In this document: piece by piece, positions 45,472-55,259 of the stretch
How positions within the stretch are numbered: the first letter of the stretch is position 1
How the letters are laid out: every line of letters starts with the position of its first letter
From: Pseudemcibacter aquimaris
Lineage (GTDB): Bacteria > Pseudomonadota > Alphaproteobacteria > Sphingomonadales > Emcibacteraceae
DNA: 64,000 bases
Direction of reading: 5' to 3'
Assembly (NCBI RefSeq): GCF_028869115.1
Contig: NZ_CP079800.1
Coordinates: 3,305,471-3,369,470 of the forward strand
Translations under genes and position numbers: made by a program
Notes under the pieces: generated by a model
The model's database searches: none
Seen by the model: only the letters and a program-made list of their open reading frames with translations
Told to the model about the DNA's origin: nothing

Positions 45472-46104
45472 GTGACCGGCAAGACGAGAGAACGAAAATG
45501 TTTGGTCACTGGCGATGTTCTTCACGCGTCTGAAATGATCCGTTTTGTTGCAGGACCAGATGGAACAATTGTTCCTGATGTTGCAGCAAAACTCCCTGGC
45601 AGGGGGTGTTGGTTAACCGCTGACAGAAAGATTATTGAAGAGGCAATAAAGAAAAAAACCTTTTTAAGGGTTGGAAGAGATCTTCTGAAAAACATCAAGG
45701 GTGATGTTGAAAATGTAGAAGGTGAAAAGGCTCTTAAAAAAGAAACCGTCAAGGTAAGTGAAACTCTGGCGGATCAGGTTGAAGTGCTACTACATAAAAG
45801 GGTTCTCGATTATGTAGGGCTTGCGAACAGAGCCGGGAATATTATTACCGGTTTTGAAAAAGTAAGGGCAGCGCTTAAAGGCGGCAAAACGAAAGTTTTG
45901 ATAACAGCCAGCGACGCTGCCGAGAACGGACGCAGTAAAATGTGTCAGGGGCTTGATAATTTGCAGGTAATTGATATCTTTGCCCGCGATGATTTAAGTC
46001 AGGCAACCGGACTTGAAAATGCAGTGCATATTGCGCTCTTGCCCGGTGGCATAAGTGATAGTTTGTTACGGGAGGTTTCCCGGTATGGACGTTGCAGGAA
46101 CTAG
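45472..46104 (+). CDS. YlxR (DUF448) and L7Ae-like RNA-binding fusion protein
   Basis: 210-residue protein with two RNA-binding domains. The N-terminal YlxR/DUF448 domain (about 1-75) shows RKCLVTGDVL and the motif PGRGCWLTADR. The C-terminal domain (about 100-190) is L7Ae/YlxQ-like: YVGLANRAGNIITGFEKV and VLITASDAAENG. The fusion is the usual alphaproteobacterial form of the separate ylxR and ylxQ genes of Gram-positives. GTG start with AGGACG upstream. It lies between nusA and infB and probably acts in ribosome or RNA metabolism. Confidence 0.9.
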   Translation: MTGKTRERKCLVTGDVLHASEMIRFVAGPDGTIVPDVAAKLPGRGCWLTADRKIIEEAIKKKTFLRVGRDLLKNIKGDVENVEGEKALKKETVKVSETLADQVEVLLHKRVLDYVGLANRAGNIITGFEKVRAALKGGKTKVLITASDAAENGRSKMCQGLDNLQVIDIFARDDLSQATGLENAVHIALLPGGISDSLLREVSRYGRCRN

Positions 46105-46189
46105 GTTATTTAAGACGCTGTTCTTTTCTTATTATGTAAAAAGTTTTTTTATGTTAAAAGGTTAGAACGGTTTTTAAGGCGAAAAAAGA

Positions 46190-48739
46190 ATGAGTGACGA
46201 TAAAAAGAAAAAAACACCACTATCAACATCTGGGCGTAAAACGCTTCAGATGAAGCCTTCTGGCACCTTAAGTGCTGGTGGCGGTGCAAGTGGTGTTGTG
46301 GTTCAGCGCAAAAAGAAATTGATTATGCCTGGCCAAAAAGCTGCGCCTGAAACACAATCTGCAAAGCCAAAATCCATTATCAAAACACCATTTGATGCGG
46401 AAAAGAAACCAGCACCGGCACCGGTTGAAGAAAAGAACACAGGCGGTCTTTCTGATAGTGAGCGTGAAAAACGCGCGAAAGTTTTAGAACAAGCACAAAA
46501 AGATGCTGACGCGAAAGCGAAAAAGGCAGCCGAGGAAGCAAAGCGTAAAGCCGTAGAGGACGCCGCAAAAGCAGAACGTCTTGCGAAAGAGGCTGAAGAA
46601 AATAAGAAAAAAGCCAAGGCAGAACCGCCAGCCAAGCCAAAGCCTGAAGTGGACGAAGCAAAGCGTAAAGCTGACCTTGAAATGAAGAAAAAAGCCGAAG
46701 CTGAAGCTAAGAAAATTGCAGAGGCAGAAGCGAAAGCACAAGCGGCAAAAGTTGCAGCAAAGGCGCCCGCTAAGCCTGCGCCTGCACCGAAGCCAGTTGC
46801 AAAAGAAGTGCCAAAACGTCCAGAAGTTAAGAAAAGCCGCATGGATGATAATCGCCGTCGCGGTGGTAAACTAACGGTGACACAGGCGCTTTCTGGTAAT
46901 ATGGAACGTCAACGCAGTCTTGCGTCATTAAAGCGTAAACGCGCGAAAGAAAGACGCCAAAGCGGCCTCGTGGAGCCTGCGAAAAAAGTTTACCGTGAAG
47001 TGGTTGTGCCTGATCATATTACTGTGGCGGAACTTGCAAACCGTATGACGGAAAAAACCGTTGATGTGACACGTGCATTGATGAAAATGGGTGAAATGTT
47101 AGGTCCAAATGATCAGGTTGATCATGATGTGGCAGAGCTGATCGTTGAAGAATTTGGCCATAAATTAAAACGCATTAGTGCCTCTGACGTTGAAACCGAT
47201 CTTGGCGGCCCTGAAGATGCAGATACAGATCTAGAGCCACGCGCACCAGTTGTGACCGTAATGGGGCACGTTGATCATGGTAAAACATCGATCCTTGATG
47301 CGCTTCGTAAAACAAGTGTAACCGAGGGCGAAGCAGGCGGTATCACGCAGCATATCGGCGCCTATCAGATTAAACTTGCATCAGGCGATAAGATTACATT
47401 CCTTGATACACCTGGCCATGCCGCCTTTACGGCGATGCGTGCACGCGGTGCACAAGTCACTGATATTGTGGTGCTTGTGGTTGCCGCGGATGACGGCATT
47501 ATGCCACAGACGATCGAGGCAATTTCACATGCAAAAGCAGCGGAAGTTCCAATTGTTGTTGCGATCAATAAAATGGATGCGCCGGGTGCGAACCCGATGA
47601 AAGTGCGTCAGGACCTATTGCAACACGAAGTTTTCGTGGAAAGCATGGGCGGTGAAATTCTTGATATCGAGGTTTCCGCCAAGCAAGGTACCGGTCTTGA
47701 TAAACTTGAAGAAGCAATTCTTCTGCAAGCAGAACTTAATGATCTTAAAGCTAACCCGAACCGTACAGCAAATGGTGCAGTGGTTGAAGCCAAGCTTGAT
47801 AAGGGCCGTGGTGCGGTTGCAACAGTGATTATTCAGCGCGGTACGCTTAAAGTGGGTGATGTGCTTGTCGCCGGAACAGCATGGGGCCGTGTACGTGCTC
47901 TTGTTGATGACCGTGGTTCACAATTAAAAGAAGCTGGCCCATCAACACCGGTTGAGCTGCTGGGTCTTGATAGCGCGCCGGGTGCGGGTGATGATTTTGT
48001 TGTTGTTGATGACGAAGCAAAAGCACGTAGTGTTGTTGATTTCCGTCTGAAGAAAATCAAAGACGACAAGAATAAAACACCACAAGCAAGCCTTGAAAAC
48101 ATGTTTGATAAGCTTAAAGAAGCTGAAATCTCAACAGTTCCAGTGCTACTTAAAGCTGATGTACAAGGTTCACTTGGTGCTATTGAAAGTTCACTTGAGC
48201 AATTAAATACTGACGAAGTGCGCTGTAAAATCGTTCATAGCGGCGTAGGCGGCATCAGTGAAACTGATATTGGTCTTGCGATTGCAACGGGTGCACCGGT
48301 TATCGGCTTTAACGTTCGTGCGAGCCGTAATGCTGCCGATCAAGCCCATCACGAAGGCGTCGAAATTCGTTATTATTCAATCATTTATGACCTGATTGAT
48401 GACATTAAGGCTGTGATGTCTGGCATGCTTGCGCCGGATGTTAAGGAAACAATCATCGGTACGGCTGAAGTGCTTGATATCTTTAACGCTGGTAAGGGTA
48501 AAGCGGCCGGTTGTCTTGTCACCAGTGGTGTTGTTAGACAAGGTGCAAAGGCGCGCTTGTTGCGTGATGATGTGGTTGTATACGAAGGTGACCTTGGTTC
48601 ACTTCGCCGCTTTAAAGATGCCGTTAAGGAAGTTGAAAGTGGCGTAGAGTGCGGAATGAACTTCGCCAGTTACAATGATATGAAGGTCGGCGACGTTATT
48701 GAATGTTACACAGTCGAGGAAATCGAGCGTAGCCTTTAA
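46190..48739 (+). CDS. infB: Translation initiation factor IF-2
   Basis: 849-residue GTPase that brings initiator tRNA to the 30S subunit and promotes subunit joining. Residues about 60-215 are a low-complexity Ala/Lys/Glu/Pro region, then an IF2_N domain (about 265-320). The G domain begins near 355 with GHVDHGKTS (G1), DTPGHAAF (G3) and NKMD (G4), followed by domains II, III and IV. The long charged N-terminal region is typical of proteobacteria. A terminator hairpin follows at 48761. Confidence 0.97.
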   Translation: MSDDKKKKTPLSTSGRKTLQMKPSGTLSAGGGASGVVVQRKKKLIMPGQKAAPETQSAKPKSIIKTPFDAEKKPAPAPVEEKNTGGLSDSEREKRAKVLEQAQKDADAKAKKAAEEAKRKAVEDAAKAERLAKEAEENKKKAKAEPPAKPKPEVDEAKRKADLEMKKKAEAEAKKIAEAEAKAQAAKVAAKAPAKPAPAPKPVAKEVPKRPEVKKSRMDDNRRRGGKLTVTQALSGNMERQRSLASLKRKRAKERRQSGLVEPAKKVYREVVVPDHITVAELANRMTEKTVDVTRALMKMGEMLGPNDQVDHDVAELIVEEFGHKLKRISASDVETDLGGPEDADTDLEPRAPVVTVMGHVDHGKTSILDALRKTSVTEGEAGGITQHIGAYQIKLASGDKITFLDTPGHAAFTAMRARGAQVTDIVVLVVAADDGIMPQTIEAISHAKAAEVPIVVAINKMDAPGANPMKVRQDLLQHEVFVESMGGEILDIEVSAKQGTGLDKLEEAILLQAELNDLKANPNRTANGAVVEAKLDKGRGAVATVIIQRGTLKVGDVLVAGTAWGRVRALVDDRGSQLKEAGPSTPVELLGLDSAPGAGDDFVVVDDEAKARSVVDFRLKKIKDDKNKTPQASLENMFDKLKEAEISTVPVLLKADVQGSLGAIESSLEQLNTDEVRCKIVHSGVGGISETDIGLAIATGAPVIGFNVRASRNAADQAHHEGVEIRYYSIIYDLIDDIKAVMSGMLAPDVKETIIGTAEVLDIFNAGKGKAAGCLVTSGVVRQGAKARLLRDDVVVYEGDLGSLRRFKDAVKEVESGVECGMNFASYNDMKVGDVIECYTVEEIERSL

Positions 48740-48760
48740 GTCGTTCTTTTAAGGTTAATT

Positions 48761-48799
48761 CGGCTTCCCTTTAAAAATTGTGGGGAAGCCGTTTTTTAT
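48761..48799 (+). terminator. Internal terminator between infB and rbfA
   Basis: CGGCTTCCC (48761-48769) pairs with GGGAAGCCG (48783-48791) in a 9-bp stem with a 13-nt loop, followed by a run of T from 48792. It lies 17 nt before the rbfA ATG, so it would lower but probably not abolish transcription of rbfA-truB-rpsO-pnp. Confidence 0.85.
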
Positions 48800-48815
48800 T
48801 TAAGGATTCCAGAAA

Positions 48816-49217
48816 ATGTCCAGATCACGATTTAACAACAGCGAAGGGCCAAGCACACGTGTGTTACGTGTTGGTGAAAATATTCGCCATGCGCTATCCG
48901 ATATTTTATCACGCGGTGAAATTCGTGATGAAGCATTAAGCGATGTTTCTGTTACGGTGACTGAAGTACGCTGTAGCCCTGATCTTAGGAACGCGACCAT
49001 ATTTGTTATGCCACTTGGTGGCATCAATGAAACGGAAGTGGTTGCGGCACTGAATAGCAATAGCAAATATATCCGCGGCCAGCTTTCCAAAATGGTACGT
49101 ATGAAATATCTGCCAAACTTGAAATTCACATCTGACCATAGTTTTGGTGAAGCGGATCATATCGAAGCTCTCTTGAATAGTGATCATGTGGCCCGCGATC
49201 TGGCAAAAGATGATTAA
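48816..49217 (+). CDS. rbfA: 30S ribosome-binding factor RbfA
   Basis: 133-residue KH-like protein needed for late maturation of the 16S rRNA 5' domain. Seen: TRVLRVGENIRHALSDIL, SVTVTEVRCSPDLRNATIFV and FTSDHSFGEADHIEALL. Full length. Its TAA shares a base with the ATG of truB (TAATG), so the two are translationally coupled. The AAGGATTCCAGAAA before its start provides the binding site. Confidence 0.95.
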   Translation: MSRSRFNNSEGPSTRVLRVGENIRHALSDILSRGEIRDEALSDVSVTVTEVRCSPDLRNATIFVMPLGGINETEVVAALNSNSKYIRGQLSKMVRMKYLPNLKFTSDHSFGEADHIEALLNSDHVARDLAKDD

Positions 49218-50125
49218 TGGCTAGAAAACGCAAAGGCGAAAAAATTGATGGTTGGGTCGTCATTGATAAGCCCTATGAAATGGGTTCAACCAAGGTTGTG
49301 GGGAAATGCCGTTATCTAACCAAAGCTCAAAAAGCCGGGCATGCCGGAACCCTTGACCCGCTGGCAACTGGGGTACTTCCCATTGCTTTTGGTGAAGCCA
49401 CAAAGACAATCCCTTTTTTAATGGATGCACGGAAACAGTATCGTTTTACTGTGACATGGGGTGAGGAACGCACAACAGATGATCTTGAAGGCGACATCAC
49501 AGAAAAAAATGATGTCAGACCCACTGAAAAAGATATTGAAATAATACTGCCATCTTTCACGGGTATAATCCGTCAAAGGCCGCCTGCATTCAGTGCCATT
49601 AAAATTGATGGTAAGCGGGCTTATGACCTTGCCCGAGAGGGAATAGAAGTAGAAATTAAAGAACGTGAAGTAGAAATTTTTGATTTGAAACTAATAGAAT
49701 CAAATGAAACTGATGCCACATTCGAGGTTGAATGCTCAAAAGGGACGTATGTACGGTCACTTGGGCGTGATATGGCAAGGAAAATGGGGGCATTTGGCTA
49801 TATTTCCATGTTGAGACGTACCAAAGTTGGCCCATTTGGGGAAAGTGATACGATTTCACTGGAAAAGCTTGAAGAATTAGTACATAGTGCGCCGCTTGAA
49901 GGGTGGATTCTTAATGTTGTGACCGTGCTAGACGACATCTTGGCACTGGCCGTAACCGAGGATCAAGCAGCTTACCTAAAAAACGGTGGATTTATTCCAT
50001 CAGGGGAGGTTGCAGCTTCAAACCGAACAGCAGGGCTTTATAAAGCCATGTTAGGTGAAAAAATAATAGCCTTATGTGAATTTAAGGATGATTTTTTGAA
50101 ACCGGTTCGGGTTTTTAATTTATGA
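49217..50125 (+). CDS. truB: tRNA pseudouridine-55 synthase TruB
   Basis: 302-residue enzyme making pseudouridine 55 in the T-loop of tRNAs. Seen: [19 protein letters not shown], the catalytic aspartate in [30 protein letters not shown], and the motif [16 protein letters not shown]-terminal PUA-like extension as in alphaproteobacterial TruB. Coupled to rbfA by a 1-nt overlap and 19 nt before rpsO. Confidence 0.96.
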   Translation: MARKRKGEKIDGWVVIDKPYEMGSTKVVGKCRYLTKAQKAGHAGTLDPLATGVLPIAFGEATKTIPFLMDARKQYRFTVTWGEERTTDDLEGDITEKNDVRPTEKDIEIILPSFTGIIRQRPPAFSAIKIDGKRAYDLAREGIEVEIKEREVEIFDLKLIESNETDATFEVECSKGTYVRSLGRDMARKMGAFGYISMLRRTKVGPFGESDTISLEKLEELVHSAPLEGWILNVVTVLDDILALAVTEDQAAYLKNGGFIPSGEVAASNRTAGLYKAMLGEKIIALCEFKDDFLKPVRVFNL

Positions 50126-50144
50126 TTTTTTAAAGGAGTTACCG

Positions 50145-50414
50145 ATGTCGATTACTGCAGAAAAAAAACAGGAACTAATCAAAGAGTACGCCACAAAAGA
50201 AGGCGATACAGGTTCCCCAGAAGTTCAAGTTGCTATTCTTACACACAGAATTGTACACCTTACAGAACATTTTAAAACACACAAAAAAGATAACCACTCA
50301 CGCCGCGGTCTTCTTATGCTTGTTAACAAGCGCCGCAAGCTGCTTGATTATCTAAAAGGCAAAGACGAAGCACGTTACCAAGATCTTATTAAGAGACTGG
50401 GTCTTCGCAAATAA
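50145..50414 (+). CDS. rpsO: 30S ribosomal protein S15
   Basis: 89-residue primary 16S rRNA-binding protein of the small subunit platform. Sequence is diagnostic: [48 protein letters not shown] and [12 protein letters not shown] at the C-terminus. Good AAAGGAG 6 nt before the ATG. Followed by a large hairpin and then pnp, the order also found in E. coli. Confidence 0.98.
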   Translation: MSITAEKKQELIKEYATKEGDTGSPEVQVAILTHRIVHLTEHFKTHKKDNHSRRGLLMLVNKRRKLLDYLKGKDEARYQDLIKRLGLRK

Positions 50415-50443
50415 AAATAAGCATGACCATAGGGGTTATGTAA

Positions 50444-50502
50444 GGCTTTTTGATTTTGTGGGTTTGGGATGGGCCCGAACCCGCATATCAAAAATTAAAG
50501 CC
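50444..50502 (+). promoter_or_regulatory. Large rpsO-pnp intergenic hairpin
   Basis: Inner stem: TGTGGGTTTGGG (50457-50468) pairs with CCCGAACCCGCA (50474-50485), 12 bp with two G-U and a 5-nt loop. Outer stem: GGCTTTTTGAT (50444-50454) pairs with ATCAAAAA and AAAGCC (50487-50502) with a small bulge. There is no terminal U tract. It sits where E. coli has the RNase III-cleaved hairpin through which PNPase represses its own mRNA, so the same role is likely. Confidence 0.7.
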
Positions 50503-50522
50503 GTAAGAAAGTAGAGAGATAT

Positions 50523-52652
50523 ATGTTTAATAAAAACAAAGTAGAAATCACATGGGGCGGTCGCCCGCTTAAAATCGAAACAGGACAAATTGCTCGCCAG
50601 GCTGCTGGTGCCGTTATGGTCACATACGGAGAGACATCAGTATTTACAGCTGTTACAGCCGCGAAAAAAGCAAAAGCGGGTATCGATTTCTTCCCACTAA
50701 CAGTTAATTATCAAGAAAAAGCGTACTCCGCCGGTAAAATACCAGGCGGTTTTTTTAAACGTGAAGGACGCCCAAGCGAAGACGAAACACTGATCTGTCG
50801 CTTAATCGATCGTCCGATCCGTCCGCTTTTTGTGCCTTCATTTAAAAATGAAACACAGGTGGCTGCTACTGTAATGAGCCACGATATGGAAAATAACCCG
50901 GATATCGCAGCAATTGTTGGTACATCCGCTGCCCTAACATTATCCGGTCTGCCGTTCATGGGGCCAATTGCTGGTGCCCGCGTTGGTTATATCGACGGCG
51001 AATATGTTCTTAATCCAACCGAAGAAGAGCTTGAAAATTCAGATCTTGATCTTGTTGTCGCGGGTACACGCGATGCGGTTCTTATGGTTGAATCAGAAGC
51101 AAACGAGCTTTCTGAAGAAATTATGCTTGGTGCTGTGATGTTCGGTCACGAGCAAATGCAAGTGGTTATCGAAGCCATTATCGAGCTTGCTGAAGTTGCA
51201 GCAAATGATCCATGGGAGCTTCCTGAAGAAGAAGACCACAGTGCATTGATCGCTGACATTAAAGCAATGGCAGAAGCTGGTCTTCGTGATGCATACGCTG
51301 AAACAGACAAGCAAGCACGCGTTGGAAAAATTTCCGAAGTAAAAGACGCCGTTAAAGAAAAGTTTGTTGAAGAGGGTGATGAAGCACAAGAAATTCTTGT
51401 TGGTGGCATCCTAAAAGATCTTGAAAAAGATATCGTTCGTGGCGACATCATCAAAACCAAGAAGCGTATTGATGGTCGTGACCTTGATACGGTTCGTCAG
51501 GTAATTGGTGAAGTAAACATCCTACCTCGTACACACGGTTCTGCGCTATTCACGCGCGGTGAAACACAATCAATTTGTGTGGCGACACTTGGTACAGCGG
51601 ATGATGAACAATTTATTGACGCGCTTACAGGCACAACAAAACGCAGCTTTATGCTTCATTACAACTTCCCGCCTTATTCTGTTGGTGAAGTTGGTCGTAT
51701 GGGCTTTACTGGTCGCCGCGAAATTGGTCACGGTAAGCTTGCATGGCGTGCGGTGAATGCGGTTCTTCCAAGTAAGGAAGATTTCCCGTATACTATCCGT
51801 GTTGTTTCTGAAATTACTGAATCAAACGGTTCATCATCAATGGCAACTGTTTGTGGTACATCACTATCTTTAATGGATGCAGGTGTTCCGATCAAACGTC
51901 CGGTTTCCGGTATTGCCATGGGCCTGATTAAAGAAGGCGATGATTATGCCGTTCTTTCAGATATTCTTGGTGATGAGGATCACCTTGGTGATATGGACTT
52001 TAAAGTAGCCGGTACAACAGAAGGTATCACATCACTACAGATGGATATCAAAATTACCGGTATTACCAAAGACATTATGAGCGATGCTCTTGAGCAAGCC
52101 AAAGGTGGCCGTGCAACAATTCTTGAAGCGATGAATGAAGCACTTGATGGTGCTCGCGAAGAAATGAGCGACTATGCACCACGCATTGAAACCATTCAGG
52201 TGAAGAAAGACAAGATCCGTGAAATCATCGGTACTGGCGGTAAAGTTATTCGTGAGATTTGCGAAGTAACAGGCGCCAAAGTTGATATTGATGATGACGG
52301 TGTTGTTAATGTTTCATCACCGGATGCAGCAGCGATTAAAGCGGCCATGGATTGGATCAATGGTATCGTTGCAGAGCCAGAAGTTGGCGTTACTTACGAA
52401 GGTAAAGTGGTCAAAACTGTTGACTTCGGTGCATTCGTGAACTTCCTTGGTAGCCGTGACGGTCTTGTTCACATCAGTGAAATGGCCAATGAGCGTGTTA
52501 AACAAGTCACTGACGTTGTTAATGAAGGCGACGTTGTAAAAGTGAAAGTACTTGGTATTGATGATCGCGGTAAAGTGCGTCTAAGCATGAAGGCCGTCAT
52601 CAATGACGAAGCCAAGGAAAAGGAAGCAGCCGAAGAAGGCGCTGACGAGTAA
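50523..52652 (+). CDS. pnp: Polyribonucleotide nucleotidyltransferase (PNPase)
   Basis: 709-residue phosphorolytic 3'-5' exoribonuclease and degradosome component. Two RNase PH domains (about 1-210 and 310-540; [42 protein letters not shown]) flank an all-helical domain; then KH (about 555-615, [20 protein letters not shown]) and S1 (about 620-690, [17 protein letters not shown]) domains. Ends in an acidic tail. Likely autoregulated through the hairpin upstream. Confidence 0.98.
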   Translation: MFNKNKVEITWGGRPLKIETGQIARQAAGAVMVTYGETSVFTAVTAAKKAKAGIDFFPLTVNYQEKAYSAGKIPGGFFKREGRPSEDETLICRLIDRPIRPLFVPSFKNETQVAATVMSHDMENNPDIAAIVGTSAALTLSGLPFMGPIAGARVGYIDGEYVLNPTEEELENSDLDLVVAGTRDAVLMVESEANELSEEIMLGAVMFGHEQMQVVIEAIIELAEVAANDPWELPEEEDHSALIADIKAMAEAGLRDAYAETDKQARVGKISEVKDAVKEKFVEEGDEAQEILVGGILKDLEKDIVRGDIIKTKKRIDGRDLDTVRQVIGEVNILPRTHGSALFTRGETQSICVATLGTADDEQFIDALTGTTKRSFMLHYNFPPYSVGEVGRMGFTGRREIGHGKLAWRAVNAVLPSKEDFPYTIRVVSEITESNGSSSMATVCGTSLSLMDAGVPIKRPVSGIAMGLIKEGDDYAVLSDILGDEDHLGDMDFKVAGTTEGITSLQMDIKITGITKDIMSDALEQAKGGRATILEAMNEALDGAREEMSDYAPRIETIQVKKDKIREIIGTGGKVIREICEVTGAKVDIDDDGVVNVSSPDAAAIKAAMDWINGIVAEPEVGVTYEGKVVKTVDFGAFVNFLGSRDGLVHISEMANERVKQVTDVVNEGDVVKVKVLGIDDRGKVRLSMKAVINDEAKEKEAAEEGADE

Positions 52653-52667
52653 AAAATATAGAGGTTC

Positions 52668-52711
52668 GCCGGGCGAAAGTTCGTCCGGCACCCGTAAACA
52701 GGGGTTTACGG
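52668..52711 (+). repeat. Two tandem hairpins after pnp
   Basis: Hairpin 1: GCCGGGCGAA (52668-52677) with TTCGTCCGGC (52680-52689), one G-U. Hairpin 2: CCGTAAA (52692-52698) with TTTACGG (52705-52711). Neither has a U tract, so they probably protect the pnp mRNA 3' end or limit read-through into the flavin oxidoreductase gene, whose AAAGGG binding site follows at once. Confidence 0.6.
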
Positions 52712-52723
52712 TAAAGGGATAAT

Positions 52724-54127
52724 ATGAAAGCTTTAAATTCATTGAATATTTCAGGTAGCGAGGTACTTCCACTAGTGGAGGGGGGCAAGGGCATCTCAGC
52801 GACCAATGGTGCAAGTGCAGGGGCATGGGCCGCTGCGGGTGGTGTCGGTACAGTATCTTGTGTGAATGCTGATAACTTTGATGAAAATGGCGAAGTAATC
52901 CCACAAATTTACCACGGTAAAACCCGAATTGAACGCCATGCAGAGCTTATTCAATATGGTATTGATGGCGGTGTTCGTCAGGTAAAAGACGCCCATGATA
53001 TCGCGGGCGGCAAAGGCCGTATCCATATTAACGTACTTTGGGAAATGGGCGGCGCTGAGCCTGTCCTTGAAGGGGTTCTTGATGGTGCAAAAGGCCTCGT
53101 TCATGGGATTACCTGTGGCGCGGGTATGCCTTATAAACTTGCTGAAATTGCGGCAAATCATAAAGTCTATTTCCATCCGATTATTTCATCAGCGCGTGCC
53201 TTTGGCATTCTTTGGAAGCGTGCATATAAGAATTATGGCGAATGGCTTGGTGGCGTTGTGTATGAAGATCCGTGGCTTGCGGGTGGTCATAATGGACTTT
53301 CAAACGCGGAAGATCCGTTTGAGCCACAAGACCCATATCCACGTGTCGTCGCCCTTCGTAAAATGATGAATAAATTTGGTTTGGAACATGTTCCTATTCT
53401 TATGGCGGGTGGTGTTTGGTATCTGCGTGACTGGGAACATTGGTTTGATAATCCGGAAGTTGGCTTGGTAGCTTTCCAATATGGTACGCGTCCGCTCTTA
53501 ACGAAAGAAAGCCCAATTCCACAAGGATGGAAAGATAGATTACTATCATTGGGTGAAGGCGATGTGCTTCTTCACCGCTTTAGCCCGACAGGTTTTTATT
53601 CCTCTGCTGTGCGTAACAAGCTTCTTCGTGATCTTGAAGCTAGAAGTGAACGTCAGGTAGAGTTCCGCCGCAAAGCGGGCGTTGATGAAGCGTTCAATAC
53701 TGAAGTTGCCATCGGCAAAAAGAAATATTTCGTTAAAGAAGATGATAAAGCGAGCGTTCTTGAGTGGGTGGAAAAAGGATTTGATACATCCATGCGTACG
53801 CCGGATGATACATTAATTCTTGTGACAGAACCGGAAGCCGCAGAAATCCGTAAGGATCAAAAAGACTGCATGGGTTGCTTAAGCCAATGTAAGTTTTCCA
53901 ATTGGTCACAAAATCCGGATACAAATTATTCGACAGGCCGCGGTGCAGATCCAAGAAGTTTCTGTATTCAGAAATCACTGATGAATATTGCTCATGGTGG
54001 TTCGCTTGAAGACAATCTAATGTTTGCGGGACATGCAGCATTTAATTTTGCTACTGATCCGTTCTATAGCAATGGATATATTCCAACAGTAAAGGAATTA
54101 ATGGAAAGAATTGCTACGGGGGATTAA
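52724..54127 (+). CDS. Nitronate-monooxygenase-like flavin oxidoreductase
   Basis: 467-residue FMN enzyme of the nitronate monooxygenase / NAD(P)H-dependent flavin oxidoreductase family (TIM barrel). Seen: the early glycine-rich VEGGKGISATNGASAGAWAA, HGITCGAGMP, PILMAGGVWYLRDW and VAFQYGTRPLLTKES. Residues about 380-420 hold a cysteine cluster (KDCMGCLSQCKF plus a later SFCIQ) that could bind metal. The real substrate (nitronate, enoyl-acyl or other) is not evident. It is not functionally related to pnp by any clear logic. Confidence 0.82.
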   Translation: MKALNSLNISGSEVLPLVEGGKGISATNGASAGAWAAAGGVGTVSCVNADNFDENGEVIPQIYHGKTRIERHAELIQYGIDGGVRQVKDAHDIAGGKGRIHINVLWEMGGAEPVLEGVLDGAKGLVHGITCGAGMPYKLAEIAANHKVYFHPIISSARAFGILWKRAYKNYGEWLGGVVYEDPWLAGGHNGLSNAEDPFEPQDPYPRVVALRKMMNKFGLEHVPILMAGGVWYLRDWEHWFDNPEVGLVAFQYGTRPLLTKESPIPQGWKDRLLSLGEGDVLLHRFSPTGFYSSAVRNKLLRDLEARSERQVEFRRKAGVDEAFNTEVAIGKKKYFVKEDDKASVLEWVEKGFDTSMRTPDDTLILVTEPEAAEIRKDQKDCMGCLSQCKFSNWSQNPDTNYSTGRGADPRSFCIQKSLMNIAHGGSLEDNLMFAGHAAFNFATDPFYSNGYIPTVKELMERIATGD

Positions 54128-54129
54128 TA

Positions 54130-54155
54130 TTTTTCATATACTTGAATATGAAAAA
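54130..54155 (+). repeat. AT-rich inverted repeat before irr
   Basis: TTTTTCATAT (54130-54139) and ATATGAAAAA (54146-54155) are exact complements with a 6-nt loop, between the flavin oxidoreductase and irr. The T run is in the left arm, so it is not a plus-strand intrinsic terminator. An operator or an mRNA 3'-end hairpin are both possible. Confidence 0.45.
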
Positions 54156-54202
54156 ACATCGGTGTAGCATAAGGTCAAAATTATAAAATATATGGGTAAA
54201 AA

Positions 54203-54613
54203 ATGGATAGACCTTATTCAAAAGCGTTAAAGTGTTTACAGGGGGCAGGCTTAAGACCAACGCGTCAACGTCTGGCACTTGCGAAGTTACTTTTCGATGG
54301 GGACAATCGCCATGTTACGGCGGAAGTACTGCATAACGAGGTAAATGGTACCGGGGCCAAAGTTTCACTGGCGACGATTTACAACACATTACATCAATTC
54401 ACAGAAGCAGGCCTTTTGAAAGAGGTGATTGTTGATAGTAATTGTACTTATTTTGATACAAATACGTCAGATCATCACCATCTTTATTTCGCGCAAGATG
54501 AACATTTGCATGATTTATCGTCTGATGAATTGATTATTTCGAAATTGCCGAATATTCCATCGGGCAAGAAAATATCAGCCGTTAATGTCGTCGTACATGT
54601 GGAAGATCAGTAA
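54203..54613 (+). CDS. irr: Iron response regulator Irr (Fur family)
   Basis: 136-residue Fur-family transcription factor of the Irr type, which in alphaproteobacteria represses or activates haem and iron genes according to haem status. Seen: the helix-turn-helix region GLRPTRQRLALAKLLF and SLATIYNTLHQFTEAGLL, and the Irr histidine motif in SDHHHLYF. The CxxC zinc pairs of Fur are absent, as usual in Irr. Its targets could include the haem genes in this window; no site was identified. A short hairpin (54611-54632) spans its stop and that of the convergent SH3 gene. Confidence 0.9.
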   Translation: MDRPYSKALKCLQGAGLRPTRQRLALAKLLFDGDNRHVTAEVLHNEVNGTGAKVSLATIYNTLHQFTEAGLLKEVIVDSNCTYFDTNTSDHHHLYFAQDEHLHDLSSDELIISKLPNIPSGKKISAVNVVVHVEDQ

Positions 54614-54629
54614 TACTGATAACACAGTA

Positions 54630-55148
54630 TTAATCAAAATTTTCCTGACTTAATGCGCCCCAGATATTTTCAGTATTGATCCATCCGGTAAAGCCGCCAA
54701 CTTCCATTTCGCACCAGTTTTCTGCGCATTGGTTTATGGTGCCAAGAACGTCTTGTTCTGCGGCAACGACAATTTGTCGTCTGTTATCGGCGGATTTATA
54801 TAAATTTTGTGTGCCGTTTTGAATAACGCCATATCGTTTTAACGAAAGCAGCGATCTTAAAATCCAGCCGGTTGAACCATCGACGTCTTCGACCTTACGC
54901 CAGTTTCCGTATTCAGCGACGACTTTTAACGGATAATCTTCTTTTAAATAAATCCAGTCGATCGGATATTCCAGGCCCGGACCAGTACGCATATTTGTTT
55001 TGTCATTCACAAGCGTCATAAATCTGGGCAGCGGATAGCCGGATGCCCCCATCGTGCTTTCTGAGTTTTGTGAATGCACAGGGACCGTGATTAATAATGA
55101 CATTAGTGCTGTTCCGAGCACTGATTTTTTGAATGTTTTATATATCAT
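54630..55148 (-). CDS. Exported protein with two bacterial SH3 domains
   Basis: 172-residue secreted or periplasmic protein. Signal peptide (about 1-26, VHSQNSE cleavage region), then SH3 domain 1 (about 45-105, NMRTGPGLEYPIDWI ... GSTGWILRSLLS) and SH3 domain 2 (about 112-165, GGFTGWINTENIWG). Such proteins bind peptidoglycan or proteins at the envelope. It is divergent from the hydroxyacid dehydrogenase, a conserved gene pair in alphaproteobacteria as I recall. No catalytic domain. Confidence 0.85.
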   Translation of the reverse strand: MIYKTFKKSVLGTALMSLLITVPVHSQNSESTMGASGYPLPRFMTLVNDKTNMRTGPGLEYPIDWIYLKEDYPLKVVAEYGNWRKVEDVDGSTGWILRSLLSLKRYGVIQNGTQNLYKSADNRRQIVVAAEQDVLGTINQCAENWCEMEVGGFTGWINTENIWGALSQENFD

Positions 55149-55259
55149 GGTTTGAATTTATGTAATGTATTACTCGTGACGTCAAGACTGCTTTTTCATT
55201 GATTTTTAAATTTCAGTTAAATAGTTTCTTTTAATCAATTAAAAATTTGGGACAACCAT

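Noticed and set aside
46303..46842. 179-residue minus-strand ORF rich in Ala and Phe
   Set aside because: Antisense of the Ala/Lys/Glu low-complexity region of IF-2.
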